A DNA stretch of 64,000 bases from Chelonoidis abingdonii (GCF_003597395.2 NC_133770.1:95951682-96015681); one strand, 5' to 3'. Positions 42,965-55,760 are shown, numbered from the stretch's first letter. Made by a program: numbers and translations. Notes: generated by a model from the sequence alone, not told the origin.

Positions 42965-45042
42965 CAGAGTAAAAGAGTTGGTCATCCTTTAAATATTGAA
43001 AGTCAAACCTAGGAAAATAGAAAGGAGCATAAAACTCTGGCAAGTCCAGTGTAAAAATACAATTAGGCAGGTCAAAACAGAATTTGAAGAGCAACTAATA
43101 AAAGACACAAAAAGTAACAGCTAACATTTTTTAAACTACATCAGAAGCAGGAAGCCTGCCAAACAATCAATGGGCCCACTGGATGATTGAGGTGCTAAAA
43201 GAGCACTTAAGGAAGACAAGCCGTTATGGAGAAGCTAAATTTTCAAGATCTTCACTGCAAAGGATGTGAGGGAGACTCCCACACCTCAGTCATCCTTTTT
43301 AGGTAACAAGTCTGAGGAACTGTCCCAAACTGAGGTGTCAGTAAAGGAGGTTTGGGGATCAATTAAACAGTAACAAGTCACCAAGACCAGATGGTATTCA
43401 CCCAAGAGTTTTGAAGGGACTCAACTATGAAATTACAGAACTACTAACTTGGGTATGTAACCTAACATTTAAATGAGCCTCTGTACCAAATGACGGAAGG
43501 ATAGCTAATGTAATGTAATGCCAATTAAAAAAAAAAAAAAAGTCTCCAGAGGCAATCCTTGCAATTAATGGCTGGCAAACCTAACTTCAGTACCAGGTAA
43601 ACGGGTTGAAACTCCAGTAAAAAACCCAGAATTTGCAGACACATAGATGAACATGATGTGTTGTGAAAGAATCAACATGGCTTTTTTAAAGGGAAATCAT
43701 GCTTCACCAATCTATTAGAACTCTCAGGCATGTGGACAAGGGTGATCCAGTGGATATAGTGTACTTGGATTTTTAGAAAGCCTTTGATGAAGTCCCTCAC
43801 CACTGGTCTTAAGCAAACTAAGCAGTCATGGGATAAGACAGAAGGTCCTCTCATGGATCAATAACTGGCTAAAAGACAGGAAACAAGGGTAGGAATAAAT
43901 GGCCAATTTTCACATTGGAGAGAGGTAAATGTCAGGATTCCCTTAGGGATCTGTCTGGAACAAGTATTGTTCAACATGTTCATAAATGATCTGTAAAGGA
44001 GTGAATAGTGAGATGGCGAACTTTGCAGATGATATAAAATTACTCAAGATAATTAAGTCCAAAGTTGACTGCAAAGAGTTACAAAGGGATCTGACGAAAC
44101 TAGGTGACTAAGTAACAAAATACCAGATGAAATTTAATGTTGAGAAGTGCAAAGTAAGGCATTTTGGAAAACAATCCCCACTATACGTAAAAAATGATGG
44201 GGTCTAAATTAGCTGTTACCATGTAAATATCATGGAGTCATTGTGGCCAGTTCTCTGAAAATATCTGTTCAATGTGCAGCAGCAGTCAAAAAAGCAAATA
44301 GAATGTTAGGAACCATTAGGAAAGGGATAGATAGCAAGACAGAAAATATAATGCTACTATATAAATCCATGGTACACCCACACATGGAATACTGCATGCA
44401 GTTCTGGTCACCCCATCTCAAAAAAGATACATTAGAACTGGAAAAAGTACAGAGAGGCGCAACAGAAATGATTAGGGGTATGGAACAACTTCCATACAAA
44501 GAGAGAGAAAAAAGACTGGAACTTTTCATCTTAGAAAAGAGCCAATTAAGGGTGGTATTATAGTTGTCTATAAAATCATAAATGGCGTGGAAAAAGTGAA
44601 TAGGGAAGTGTTATTTAGTCCTTCACAGTATACAAGAACTAGGGGTCACCCAATTAAATTAATAGGCAGCAGGTTTAAAACAAACATAAGGAAGTACTTC
44701 TTCATACAATATATAATCAACCTGTGGGACTTGTTGCCAAGGGAAATTGTAAAGGCAAAAAGGATAACTGGGTTCAAAAAAAATTAGATAAGTTCATGGA
44801 GAGAGGTCCATCAATGGCTATTAGCCAAGATGGTCAGATATACAACCCCATGTTCTGGATGTCCCTAAACCTCAGACTGTCAGAAGCTGGGAGTGGACAA
44901 CTGGGAAGGATCACTCAATAATTGCCCTATTCTGTTCATTCCCTCTGAAGAATCTAGCACCTGCCACTTTCAGAAGATAGGATACTGGGCTAAACTCACC
45001 ACTGAGTACCTCTGATCCAGTACAGCCATTCTTATATTGTTT
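42965..45042 (+). mobile_element. CR1-family LINE, about 2 kb, old
   Basis: Plus strand, decayed but long. The order of motifs fits a CR1-group reverse transcriptase. 'KSPRPDGIHPRVLKGL'-like sequence lies at 43378-43420. 'LDF*KAFDEVPHH' lies near 43768-43800 and 'NFAD DIKL' at 44019-44042. Then come 'AAAVKKANRMLGTIRKGI', 'YKSMVHPHMEYCMQFWSPHLKKD' split over short blocks at 44270-44430, and '[13 protein letters not shown]' near 44720. The 3' end is 'ccagtacagccattcttata'. The open frame at 44243-44563 is part of it. Stops and frameshifts are many. Confidence 0.88.
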
Positions 45043-45044
45043 AT

Positions 45045-46740
45045 ACTATTCTGCACCACAGCTATGTGAAAATGATACACTTTGTTCATTCAAAGTTTCA
45101 CATGTTAATTTTCATTATTTTGTGACTCAAATTTTAGTTTCTGGTGAAATTCCCACAAAAATAATGATTTTCACATTTAAAAACAAGTAAAATTCTAAAT
45201 TTCCTGCACTTCTTAAAAGAAATTTGACTTCTTTGCTCTAAACTAGGACAATCTTTCAGCGAAAAGGGGCCCAATTTCACTCAGAAATCTTTTTTCTTGG
45301 CTCTTTACACATACACCATAAAGAGAAGAACCACAGGATTTTGCAGGTTTTGCCACAAGTATGGGTCATTTTTGCGAATTTAAAGCAAAGTAGGGAAAAC
45401 TCAGGTTTTGAGGGTTTTGTGATTTTTCCACAAACTTTTACTGTGCTGTAACTACTGCTGTTAATAATGGCCACTCTGCCCTTTGCTGACTAATAAGAAG
45501 CCATCTGTTTCAATCTTCATACTTTCCAGGGAGGGGAGATTTACAGGAACAAGAGAGATGTGTACATTCAAAAGGGGATTACCAAAGAAGATTCACAGAA
45601 AAGGCACAGATTAGACTGAGATCCTACATCTAGATCCTGAATTTTCTGAGCCTGGGAAGTATGGAGGGACCTGTGTCTGGCTATTCCTAGTGAGGAAGCT
45701 TGATATGAGGAATGCACTTGTGTCACAAGGATAGAGTTAGACAATAGTTTGTGTGACCTGGCACTTGATGAGGGGAAAAGCAAAAATAGAAAACTGAGGG
45801 GGAAGGGGGCGGGGGGGGGGAGTCTAGTATTTTGAATGCCTACTGGCTGAATGACATATTGAATTTCATTTCCAGAATGAAGAGACTAGTACTTATATTT
45901 TGGGGTGGAGAGAGGTTTTAAAGAAACCTTGGTTTGGCTCAGTGCTTGGACATTTTGGATAAACTGCTTTTGTAGCTCTGAGCCAATACTTATCAGGTTT
46001 CAATTTCCAGCTGAAGCTATGACTGTTGCTATGAAAACTAATGTGTGACTATATTCCAAAAAACAAAGTGATGGACAAGATGTCATTGGAATGTAACAAA
46101 TATATGCAGCAGTGCTAGGAGTAAAAATTGCAATATATTAGCCTATATCGTAACAATGTTTCTTTCTTTCTGTAAGTGAAGAGACATACACAGCAACCCA
46201 CCACCTTAAGACAGCACTGCCTAACCAGAAGACAGAGGATTTTAGTATTTATGAATTTCTTATTTCTATGGCATTTAAGAGCAATATATTTGTGTATACC
46301 TCAAAACATGGAATAAATGTTGTAAAGAATTATTCTCAATATGGGCACTATAACATTGGTAGGACTAACTTGCGTTATTTTTATGATCCTAACTGGAATC
46401 CAGCACCCCACAAACCCTGCGCATTTTTGCTGGTGTGAATTGTAGATGCAGAATATTTGGATAGGGAATAACATTTTGCACTTTAGATACAAAATAAATA
46501 TCAAAATATCTAGACTGGAATCTTCATCAAAGCAGTGTCCAACAATAGGTAGAGGGACACTGCCAACTTGAAATCTAATCAGTTTCTTAAATTAAGTCAT
46601 TGTTTCAAGTAAACACACCTCTTCTCTACCCCATCTCCTTATACATACATACATACACACACTCTCCCTATCAATTTTCGTGGAGGTTTTTACAGTTACA
46701 TTTTCTTATTTCAAAATGTTTGTGTGAAAGATAAAGGCAA
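45045..46740. other. No gene seen
   Basis: AT-rich sequence with a G-rich run at 45800-45822 and a (CATA)n/(CA)n microsatellite at 46641-46662. Confidence 0.6.
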
Positions 46741-46744
46741 CATC

Positions 46745-46880
46745 AGGGAAACTGACTTAGGCCCCAAACCAGCAAACTTTTTACATATGCATTTAAAATT
46801 TCAGTATGTGAATAAGATGACTGGAACTACTCACATGCTTAACATTAAGTATGTTTGTAAGTGATGGCAGAATTAGGGTC
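46745..46880. repeat. Old palindromic dispersed repeat
   Basis: 'Agcaaactttttacatatgc' pairs loosely with 'aagtatgtttgtaagtgatg', with 'ctactcacatgcttaa' between. Same family as 1545-1650. Confidence 0.5.
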
Positions 46881-46884
46881 TAAC

Positions 46885-47880
46885 TGATTACACCTAGGAA
46901 GAGTGAAGCAGATAAAGCATTGTCAAATGTACAATTGAAAAAACACCTCTAAACAACACTTTCAATTATGGTAATCTTGGGCATTAGTTGCAAAACTAAC
47001 TACAGAAATTAGGGCTGGCATGTGATTTTCATGTGGACAGTGTTGTTTTATTGGCCTGTTGGCATCTTTTGCATTGTTTTGCTTTAATCTAACTTTAAAA
47101 TGTTGGATTTATTTGATAAAAAGGACATTTTGTAAATTTCACAGTTTTAAAAATAACTCCTGAGGATGTACTTTTTGTCAATATTTGCAACTTCAACAAT
47201 ATATGCAAAAAAGACTCTAGGAAGTGAGATCATCTGCCCAAAACAGGCACCAATTGATATATGGGGTTTTTTTTAAAGGGAGGGTGGGTTTAGAAATGAT
47301 CTTGCCTGAGGAATCTAAAGTTTCCTCTTAGAAACACTGACCACCTCTCCCTTCTAATTAAAACAAGTGTGAAAAGAAAAATAATGGTTTAACATCTGTA
47401 TTAAAGTGACAGCTAAAAATGGCATGATGTATCATTTCACAGATTGTTCTGTACTCCTAATGTCTGTGTAATAATAATTTGAGCTGTAGATCCTGAAAGT
47501 ACATAGGCAACTAGACATTTGTGAAGAGTCAGCCGTTAATGCAAGAACTATATGAGAGAATCTCTGGCAAATACTTAATAAAATTACCTAATTGGGGAAC
47601 TACTTGAAACTAAAATATCTTCTAGAAAAATGCAAGTGGGTTAATACTAATAAAATTTAAACGACGGCAAAAATGCTATTTTGAAAGACGTATCAAAGAC
47701 ATCCAAGATGGAGCAGATTGTCTATCTGGTAGAAACAGCTGCATTTGAACAAGTAAATATAGAAATATAGAAAATATAGAAAATAAATTAGACAAATCTG
47801 AAAGGTTTTGGAACCCATTTTTGAACCATTCTTGTTGAAAATTCATGGGCTAGGATCAAGATTGTTTTATTGTGTGTGTA
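46885..47880. other. No gene seen
   Basis: AT-rich, unremarkable. 47755-47790 is a short run of 'atagaaaatatagaaaa'. Confidence 0.6.
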
Positions 47881-47884
47881 TCTT

Positions 47885-48242
47885 CGCTGTGGTAAGTCGA
47901 TGGCTGACGCTTCCCCATCGACTCCGCTTTTGCTTCTCACTCTGATGGAATACCAGAGTTGATGGGAGAGCGCTCGGGGATCAATTTATCGTGTCTACCT
48001 GCCAGATTGATTGCTATCCACCAGAAGACATACCCTTACACAGCAACAAGAGGAGTTCTCCCGTCAAGGTAGATAGTCCACCTTCCCAAGAGGCAATAGC
48101 TAGGTTGACAGAAGATATGTTGATCTTGCACTGTCTACATGGGAACTTAGGTCATCTTAACTACGTCATTCAGGGGTGTGGATTTTTTACACCCCTGAGC
48201 AATGTAGCTGTGTCGATCTAATTTTCTAGTGTAGACCACCCC
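47885..48242. mobile_element. Chimeric Harbinger-like MITE
   Basis: 47890-48000 is the inverted counterpart of 35630-35760, sharing 'gttgatgggagagcgctcgg'. 48001-48242 is a different sequence ending GTGTAGACCACCCC followed by TTA, a Harbinger-like terminus. The two halves come from different parents or from a rearranged copy. The left terminus was not found. Confidence 0.6.
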
Positions 48243-48245
48243 TTA

Positions 48246-48372
48246 GATTGAAAGCTCTTTGGAACAGGGGCTCTCTCTTTAGTTTGTGTTTGTACAGCAC
48301 CTAGCACAATGGGGTCCTCCTGGTTCATGTCTGGGGCTCCTAAGCACTATGGTAACATAAATAAATAATAAA
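48246..48372 (+). mobile_element. SINE/L2 tail
   Basis: 'Gattgaaagctctttggaac', 'tttgtacagcacctagcaca' and 'gctcctaagcactatggtaa', then 'ataaataaataat', form a well-preserved copy of the tail seen in the MIR-like SINEs here. Confidence 0.75.
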
Positions 48373-48374
48373 GG

Positions 48375-48910
48375 GATGGAGAGGAGAATGAAGAGGAGGA
48401 AGCCACGTTTACCAAAATTTAGTAAATTGAATACAACTTTAATTACAATACAGATTTAATATTAATGATTTTAAAAAAATGTTTTCCAGGAATTTATAGT
48501 CAGCCTGTTTTAATGCACACAAGCATGAAGCTGGATACAATGTCTGTATCCTAATGTCTTTTTCCTATTAGCACTGCAGGGTTGGAGAAGAGTGGTAAGA
48601 AATGATTGAGTGTTTGGAGGGAGAGGTAGGGTAGTGATTTCACACACACTTTTTGTTTCACACCAGATACAAAAATAATTTGGCAAGATCAGAAGCTTTT
48701 TAACCACTGTGTACCAGATGCTGTACAAGAGATACACACACACACACACACTTTTCCCCTGGATTAGAAAGGGGTTCCCAGTGTCCTTGTAAGAGCAATA
48801 TGGATCTCCCCATATGGTCTTTCCTGCTTTACCTTCTCCCACCTCATACCACACTAAGGGAGAGGAGGTGGGCTTCAAAGCCCTAGCTCCAGCTCAAGCT
48901 GCAACTTCAA
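48375..48910. other. No gene seen
   Basis: Contains a (CA)n run at 48733-48751. The 122-codon frame on the minus strand (48510-48878) has no domain. Confidence 0.6.
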
Positions 48911-48912
48911 GG

Positions 48913-49016
48913 CACTGTCTACTTAGCTATTTTTAGAGCACTAGCAGAAACCCCACAAGTCTGAGTCTGTTGACCCAGGCTGGAAGGGTTACTGCCATGG
49001 GCTGTGTAGATGTACC
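48913..49016. mobile_element. Possible MITE
   Basis: 'Actgtctacttagctatttt' on the left and 'gctgtgtagatgtaccc' on the right resemble inverted ends of turtle MITEs of the '(t)gtctacac' type. The interior 'gacccaggctggaagggtta' fits the family. Duplication not seen. Confidence 0.45.
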
Positions 49017-49206
49017 CAGAGGCTGCATCTATACTGACAAGGAGTGTACACTAGTATGTGTAACACGCACCAAGTATTCTCCATTTCCAACTAGACAACT
49101 CCAAAGGAAACTTACACCACTACAGTTTGTCTTGTCCTCTAGAACTGGACTGAAATTAACTTATTGTACATAGAGCAAATGACCATTCTAAGGTAATGGC
49201 TAAGAG

Positions 49207-49503
49207 CAGAGGTTTCCAAACTTCTTCACAGTATGGGCTAGATCTTAGCAGAAAGAGTCCCTCAGGAACATCTCTACTCTCATTCACAATTAATTGCACT
49301 GGTCTCTTTTCTTTCCCCTGGCCATCAATAACATCCCTATTGCCAGTATAGCAGTTGTTTACATGGAAAATTGATACCAGAAAATATTTAATAAATTTTT
49401 AGCTGACTTTTAATGCTGTTTGGCAGACAGAAGCACGGAGAAAGAGCAAACAGCATGGCTCCATAAACTAATGGTGATCCACAGACCACAGTTTCAGAAA
49501 TCA
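49207..49503. mobile_element. hAT-type MITE remnant
   Basis: Starts CAGAGGTTTCCAAACTT and ends 'ccacagaccacagtttcaga' then 'aatca', consistent with decayed hAT ends of the CAG(T)GGTTT type. No 8-bp duplication. Confidence 0.5.
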
Positions 49504-49969
49504 ATGCCTTAGTACTAGACCTGAACGAGCAAGAGAGGTAAAACACATCACCAATTCCCTGTAGCATTCAGTTCCCAATTCTGTTCTTAACAGCAACTGG
49601 ATAACAACAAGGAAATGTAATATTAAGGCTGCCAACCTATCCATAAATCACTCTTTTGTGCCTTGCAAAACTTGTGATAAAAAGATCATATACAGCAAAG
49701 ACCCATGCAATAGCTTGACACAGGCACAGAAACTTGAACTACTCTCTCCTTTCCTACAAGTGGTCCTTTCAGAACAGTGCTGATGTACATTGGCAGGGCA
49801 ATGTGGAGAAGCTTGCTCTGCCACTGCCTTTTCTGTGGATAAATGGCAGACATCAGTCTCCAGGATTCTTAAAATCTGTTTTACAGGAGTATTTTTTTAA
49901 ATACTTTGATAAGGACATATAGCACACATGAACCTAAGGCAGACAAAAAGGTTCATTGACTATAATTCA

Positions 49970-50436
49970 GAGATTTATAAGGCCCAAAGAGACAATTGTG
50001 ATCATCTGGTCCAATCTCCTGTATAAATACAAGACATAGAACTTCCCTGAATTAATTTCTGTCTGAACTTGAGCATGTATTTTAAAAACATCCAATCTTG
50101 ACTTTAAAATTGCCAGTGATGGTGAATCTACCATCACCATAGTTCCAAAGTTTAATTACCTCACTGGTTAAAAAAATGTTCCCTATTTCTAGTATGACTT
50201 TGTCTAACTTCAGGATCTTATTGTACCTTCGTCTGCTAGAGTGAAATGCCCCCTATTATCAAATTTGATTATTGTCAAATATCTGTTCCCCATATAGGTA
50301 CTTATAGACAGTGATCAAGCCACCCGTTAACCTTCTCTTTGTCAAATTAAACAGATTGAGTCTATAAACCATGTTTTCCAATCCTTTAATCATTTTTGTG
50401 GCTCTTCTCTAAATCCTCTCCAATTTATTGACAGCA
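49970..50436 (-). mobile_element. CR1 LINE, old 3' portion
   Basis: Plus-strand text such as 'gacaattgtgatcatctggt', 'caaatatctgttccccatat', 'tggctcttctctaaatcctc' and 'tccaatttattgacagc' is the complement of CR1 3' coding and UTR sequence. It is more diverged than the copies at 10.5 and 40 kb. Confidence 0.8.
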
Positions 50437-50439
50437 AAA

Positions 50440-52825
50440 TGCATCATTTACTTCAGTGATAAAAGGGTCACAACTTGGAAAGGAAATTGTGTTTGATAGC
50501 CTCATCATAATCTCAAATAGATCCTTATCAAAGTCACAGAACCACAATCTACTCAACAGAGATGAGTCCCAATTCTGGAGGTACATACTGTATGTCAATG
50601 TGGAAGTGGACTGGAAGAGCTGCGTGGGAAAGCTTGCAGTCAGTTATTGCCACAGATATCAGTCTCTCACTTTCACATGCACTAAATACATCTACTAAAT
50701 TTAATGAAAGAAACAATATTTAAATGTTCAGGCATTGTCTGTGTCAGCATGGAAAACATGAGCTCACATCCAAACACCTCTCAAAAGACTGAACTTCACA
50801 GCAAAGAAAATATGTGAGCTCAAACCTTATAATCAAAGAGATTTCTATTAGGAGAGTAAACAAAGAGCGGAAGGAAGGGAGGAGCATCAGCACTGTAGAT
50901 CTGCAATTTGACACAGAAGGGCATTGCTATAAGGAAGTGTCATACATGCAGCAGTATTTCAGTAACAATTAAACTTCTAGTAGTACTTACTTTTTCGGTT
51001 ATACATTGGTAGACAGCATGTAACAAGTTAACCATAAGGAAAAAAAAAAATCAAATCACCTCCGTCAGTACAATGAACACAATGCAATCTATTTAAATGC
51101 TAAGAGGTGGAACAGAGTAGATCATTGTTGAAGTATTGTTTTGCATCAGTCTACTGCATTTCTAAAAATATTCTCCATATATAATCTATAAAATATATTG
51201 TTAAACCGTAGGTACTTTCATTGATAAAAATACAGTTGTTCTAGCATAGATCAGTAAAAGAGTTCACCTAGTCAGCCATCGAAATCCATTCAGCTTTAAT
51301 TCTGTCATATTTTTCCTAGCGTAATTCAACAACTTCTGGAAAATTCAAGATCAAGAGGGTAGAAATCCTCAATTTCTTTCTGCTCCTTATAAAGGAAACT
51401 CAGACAGCTACATTCTTACCTAAACTGCAACCTACAGAGAAGACATAAATTGTATGATGCTGCACTGTGATTCTCAATAGGATTACAAAAAATGATTAAC
51501 CTATTTAAATGCACAGCCTCACTACCTGTAGAAACTTACAGTTAGATATATCTCTAGATTACTAAATCAAATGAAATGATCAAAGGGCTACACTAACTGC
51601 AGAGTCTGCCAACAGTACCTGTTTAATACAGTTAATGCAGCAACATGATGCTAACCTTCAGTATTACCCAACTAACACAAGTGAATTTTAAAAGTTGCTG
51701 CAAGATGATTTAATCACTCCCTAAAATGTGTGTTGTCACACATGCTTCCTTAATGCTATACCACAGGGAGGTTTACCAGTAAGTTACCACTAGTTCTCTT
51801 TCTCCTTCCTACCTAATTACTATTACACAGTCAGATTACAGCTGTCAGTATACCACTAGAATTAAACAGATTTTCCATCATGGAACTGGGTGGCATGGAA
51901 AACAGAACACTTCTGATCCACAGAGAAGTTGAACTCAAAAACAGGTATTTTCCTGCATTGAGAAATATTCAACATGGGTTGAACTACCTAGTAGGTATGT
52001 AATTGCAAAGAAGCCAATTCACATGAACACTGAATGATCTCTAACATATACAAAGAGTATGGTCTGGTACCCACTGATGAGACAGATAACCCAATTGCCT
52101 ACCCCACATCCCAGTTGTGAATAATAAAGGTTTTAGTTCTTTCTCAACTTTTCCGTTGATAAGGATTTTAATAAGGGACACTCTGACAACCTAGGCTTAA
52201 AGTCTAAAGAAAAATGAGATACTTATGAACATATTTCAGGTGTAAGCATGTGTGATGTAAATACAATATCATGAAGCTAAGATTATAGACAATATTGTCT
52301 ATGCTAAAGAAGTTAACACATGATACATTTCTGGCACTATTATCATCTTTGGCTCTCTCTTAAGGGTGTTTGTCCCACATTTCACTCTTGGCAGGTTAAG
52401 AGACAGGCTTATAAAAGTAATAATAAAATATGGCTCTTCTAAAATGTACTGTTATTTTTCAGGAACTTTGAAAATTTTTCTACATTCTCAGGGGAGAGCT
52501 GGACAGTTGTGTTAGTTCTGCAAGGGAAAGATATTCAAAAATAAACTTTGTATGGATTTGAAGCCAAAAACCTGAGCACTCCACTTCTCGGATTTCATAC
52601 CCACTTGGTTTAAAGGGTTGTGTGCTATGGCTATGCATAATTCCTAGCCACATTCCCGTACAATACTTTTATATAAAAATGCATCCTCAGTCAGATCATT
52701 TTTATTGCTATGGGTACAGATCTTAGAAAAGGCAACCCCTACTGAGAACTCCTGAGAGTAAAAGTTTTTGGCAAAGTGAAGAGGCATGAACTCAGAAGAA
52801 GGTGACTAATTAACAACAGTGAACT
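50440..52825. other. No gene or repeat recognised
   Basis: 2.4 kb of AT-rich sequence without recognisable repeats, the longest repeat-free stretch in the window. No frame above 80 codons. Confidence 0.65.
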
Positions 52826-52827
52826 AA

Positions 52828-53064
52828 GGGCTGGACTACATGCAGAGTTGCACTGCTTTAACGTAAGGTTTCTTTTTAAACTTATTTGGCACCAGCAACT
52901 CTTAGTTCAGTTTAAACCAAGCTTATTTTAGTTTATCTTGTACAGATTAGGAACGGATATAAACTAAACCAAAAATAAGCCATTCTAAAACAGAAAAAAA
53001 ACACAGAGCATCCATTCTTGTATCAGCTTAACTAAACCAGCACAAATTTGTGTGCAGGGAACCC
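52828..53064. mobile_element. Harbinger-like MITE
   Basis: Starts GGGCTGGACTACATGCAG after TAA and ends TGTGTGCAGGGAACCC before TTA. Internal arms pair 'ttcagtttaaaccaagctta' with 'aactaaaccaaaaataagcc' loosely. The duplication is approximate (TAA/TTA). Confidence 0.55.
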
Positions 53065-53515
53065 TTAATCTTCCAGCTTCAAATATATGATTGGGCTGGG
53101 AGGGGAAGGAGAGCAAGAAAAGAATCTTAGTTCAACCATCCTCCTCCACCAACATATTAAAGAGCACATCAAACCTTCGGAATGATCCCCTCTATGCATT
53201 AGAGCTACATGCACAAGTGACATACTAAATACCCACCGCTCTGCAGACAGCCTGTGTTTGCCTGAGTGCATTTGCAGAGTACACGCAATTGCTAACACAG
53301 ATGTTCCCAACCCACTTTATGAGGTCAACTGTCTGTAAGACCAAGTAGCCACGACCCAGCACTTTGGAACAACAGGACCAGCAGAGCGGGATCTGCGGGT
53401 GCCTGGAGACACATCAATCAGCAACACCTCCCCCCCATGACAAAAACAGCACACCCCCACTAAAGCCTCTTGTTTCTGGAGAGTGACTGGGTGGGGGCAG
53501 TAGGGGTAGGACTGG
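53065..53515. other. Flank of the CpG island
   Basis: Mixed sequence with rising GC toward 53500. The 179-codon minus-strand frame (53317-53856) runs from the island into this flank, is arginine/proline/serine-rich, and shows no domain. Confidence 0.5.
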
Positions 53516-53520
53516 GCAGG

Positions 53521-54400
53521 GATGAGAGGCAGACGGGGGCAGGTAGTGTCGCGGGAGCGGGGGCGCGAGGTGGAAGGGCAGTTTGGAAAAAAGGGGGCCG
53601 GGCTAGCGGCTGAGGAAACAGAGCAAAGAGCTGCTCCCACCCCACACACAGCGCCCGGGGCTGTGGAGGCAAAGGAGCGGGCGCTCGCGGGGGCTGGGGC
53701 GGAGCTGGGGCAGCCGCAAAGGGCAGGGAGGCTGCGGCCCCGGCCGCGACACGGGGCAGCCGGGCGCGCTGACAAGCACGAGGGAGGGCGGCTGCGTTTC
53801 CTCTTCCTCAGCGCGATGTCAGCCGCTTCCCCCTTCCCCAGCACAGCCGGGGCCACGCTCCCCGAGGCGGGCCCGGCAACTAAGCGAAGGGGGCACGTCT
53901 CCCACCCCCACCCCCCCCGCAGCCGTCACCCCTGACCAGGTGCGGGCTCTCCTCCTGCAGCCGCCTGCCACCCCCTACGCAGCCAGCATCCTGCCACCCC
54001 CTCCTCTCACCGCGCCGCCCCCACCGCAAACCCTGCCCCCGCCCCAGCTGCATCTCCACCTTGGCCCCTTCCCCCGGGCTCCTTCAGCGTCCACAGCAAC
54101 GTGCCCCCCACTGCACTGCCAGGGGCACCCCCGCCGCAGCGCGCCCCCAACACCCTTCTCCCTGAGAGCCTTCTCAGCACACCGTGCATCCCTCCCACCC
54201 CCCACCAGACCTGCCCAAACGGAAACGAAAGTACCTTTAAAAACCCAGGCACCACCTTCACCCCCAGCAGCCAAGTGCAGAGTGGAGCCGGGGTGAAGTT
54301 TGCTGCCCTACTGCAGAGAGCGCCAGCCAGCTCTGCCGCTTCCTTTCCCCAGCCCGCGCCTCTCCCACCATTGAAGTTGGGCTTTTTACCGCTGCTGTTT
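53521..54400. promoter_or_regulatory. CpG island, candidate promoter
   Basis: About 900 bases of GC-rich sequence with roughly 50 CpG by hand count in 53521-54180, in a window that is otherwise CpG-poor. It contains a GC box GGGGCGGAG (53696-53704) and an ETS-like pair 'tttcctcttcctc' near 53796. This is the hallmark of a vertebrate promoter and first exon. The direction is unclear. A strong donor-like ATG|GTGAGT at 54548/54549 would suit a plus-strand first exon, and 'ctcacc' near 54007 a minus-strand one. Frames 53522-53935 (+), 53940-54296 (+) and 53317-53856 (-) are proline-, arginine- and alanine-rich and unrecognised, so I do not call a protein. Confidence 0.75.
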
Positions 54401-54404
54401 TGGT

Positions 54405-54805
54405 GTTTCTGACTCTATCCCATCATCAGACTCAAACACACACTCTGCTGCTGCTCTCACTTCCTCTTCCTTCCTCCTGCTGGCCACACACCCAATTTGC
54501 ATCTGCAAGAAGCCCCAAGATAATCTGCCAAATATCTCTGAAGGAATGGTGAGTATTTACCAGCACCTGCAAAATAGGGGACAAACAATTGTATGCATCT
54601 TTTACTTTATTCATTTAATCCTTTGGATTTTACAATCTACATTTTTCCATGCTATGATTATATGTCTCTTCTTACTATCTCCATTTTGTGTATTAAAAAA
54701 ACCACTAAAAATATACAGAATAAAAAAGAGAAACTCAGTACTTTTCCTCTAACACTATTTTAAAGAGGCTTTTCATTGTCTCTGTCCCTGATAAATGATC
54801 CCTGC
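54405..54805. other. AT-rich sequence after the island
   Basis: No gene recognised. The possible splice donor at 54549 lies here. Confidence 0.5.
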
Positions 54806-54810
54806 CCTGC

Positions 54811-55025
54811 AAGCAGCAGTGCAGAAGGGGAGCAGTACTGCAATCTTCCCTACAAATAACTTGTGACACCCCCCCCCCCCCATGATTCCTTGTTGGGTCA
54901 GGACCCCTACAGTTACAACACTCTAACACTTCAGATTTAAATAGCTGAAAACAGAAATTTAAAAATTTAAAAATCCTATGACAGTGAAATTGACCAAAAT
55001 GGACTATGAATTTGGTAGGGCCCTA
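54811..55025. mobile_element. hAT MITE, right part only
   Basis: Right end AATTTGGTAGGGCCCTA (55009-55025), identical to the end of the copy at 56529-57107. The interior 'gttgggtcaggacccctaca' is also shared. The left half is missing. Contains a C run at 54869-54881. Confidence 0.8.
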
Positions 55026-55040
55026 ATTATCACTCAGAAC

Positions 55041-55429
55041 CAAAACTGTCCCTGGAGTACAGCGAATTGGGGCAACCTCCATGGGCCCCAGGCTTTGTGG
55101 GGCCCAGCACTACATGAAGAGGTGGGCAGGGAGGTGAGGCAAGAGAGGGTGGTGAGGAGGAGCCCCCCTACCAACCTGCCTGTGGATCAGCACCTCCCCC
55201 TCCCCCTCATGTTTCATGGTGTCTGGAGGCACTAGGGGGAGGGGGAAGGAGCAAGGGCACAGCATGCTCAGGGATGGGGCAGAACTGAGCAGGGAAGAGG
55301 CGAGGCAGAGGCAGAAGCAGGGCCGTGGGAACAGGGCCTGGGCAGCTGCTGGGGGAGCACAACCCCCCCAGGTAGATAGAAACTCAGTGCTTATGTCCCA
55401 GGCCCCGCACCCCTCTAGGGATGGCCTTG
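55041..55429. mobile_element. hAT MITE with perfect 8-bp duplication
   Basis: Starts CAAAACTGTCCCTGGAG and ends CTCTAGGGATGGCCTTG, imperfect inverted repeats. CTCAGAAC lies on both sides (55033-55040 and 55430-55437). 389 bp, GC-rich inside. Frames at 54978-55464 come from it. Confidence 0.88.
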
Positions 55430-55578
55430 CTCAGAACTTCATCGTAACTGAGCGTAAAACTTGATCCATGACCACCTAGCAACCTCTCAGCTGTCTTTAT
55501 GTTGAACACAATTTCCAGTCAAAAAAGGATAAGCAGGATTCAGATCATCCTGCTACTTAGCACAAACTCCTACAGCAT

Positions 55579-55760
55579 GAATCATAGAATATCATAGTTG
55601 GAAGGAACCTCAGGAGTCATCTAGTCCAACCCCCCTGCTCAAAGCAAAACCAATTCCCAACTAAATCATCCTAGCCAGGGCTTTGTCAAGCCTGAGTTTA
55701 AAAACCTCTAAGGAAGGAGATTCCACCACCTCCTTGGGTAACCCATTCCAATGCTTAGGT
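55579..55760 (-). mobile_element. CR1 3' end
   Basis: Plus strand starts 'gaatcatagaatatcatagt' and runs through 'agtcatctagtccaaccccc' to 'ccattccaatgcttagg'. A minus-strand CR1 limited to its last 180 bases. Confidence 0.92.

Noticed and set aside
53317..54412. Frames of 100-179 codons in the CpG island
   Set aside because: High GC lengthens chance frames. The products are low-complexity proline/arginine/alanine and present on both strands. Kept as promoter evidence only.
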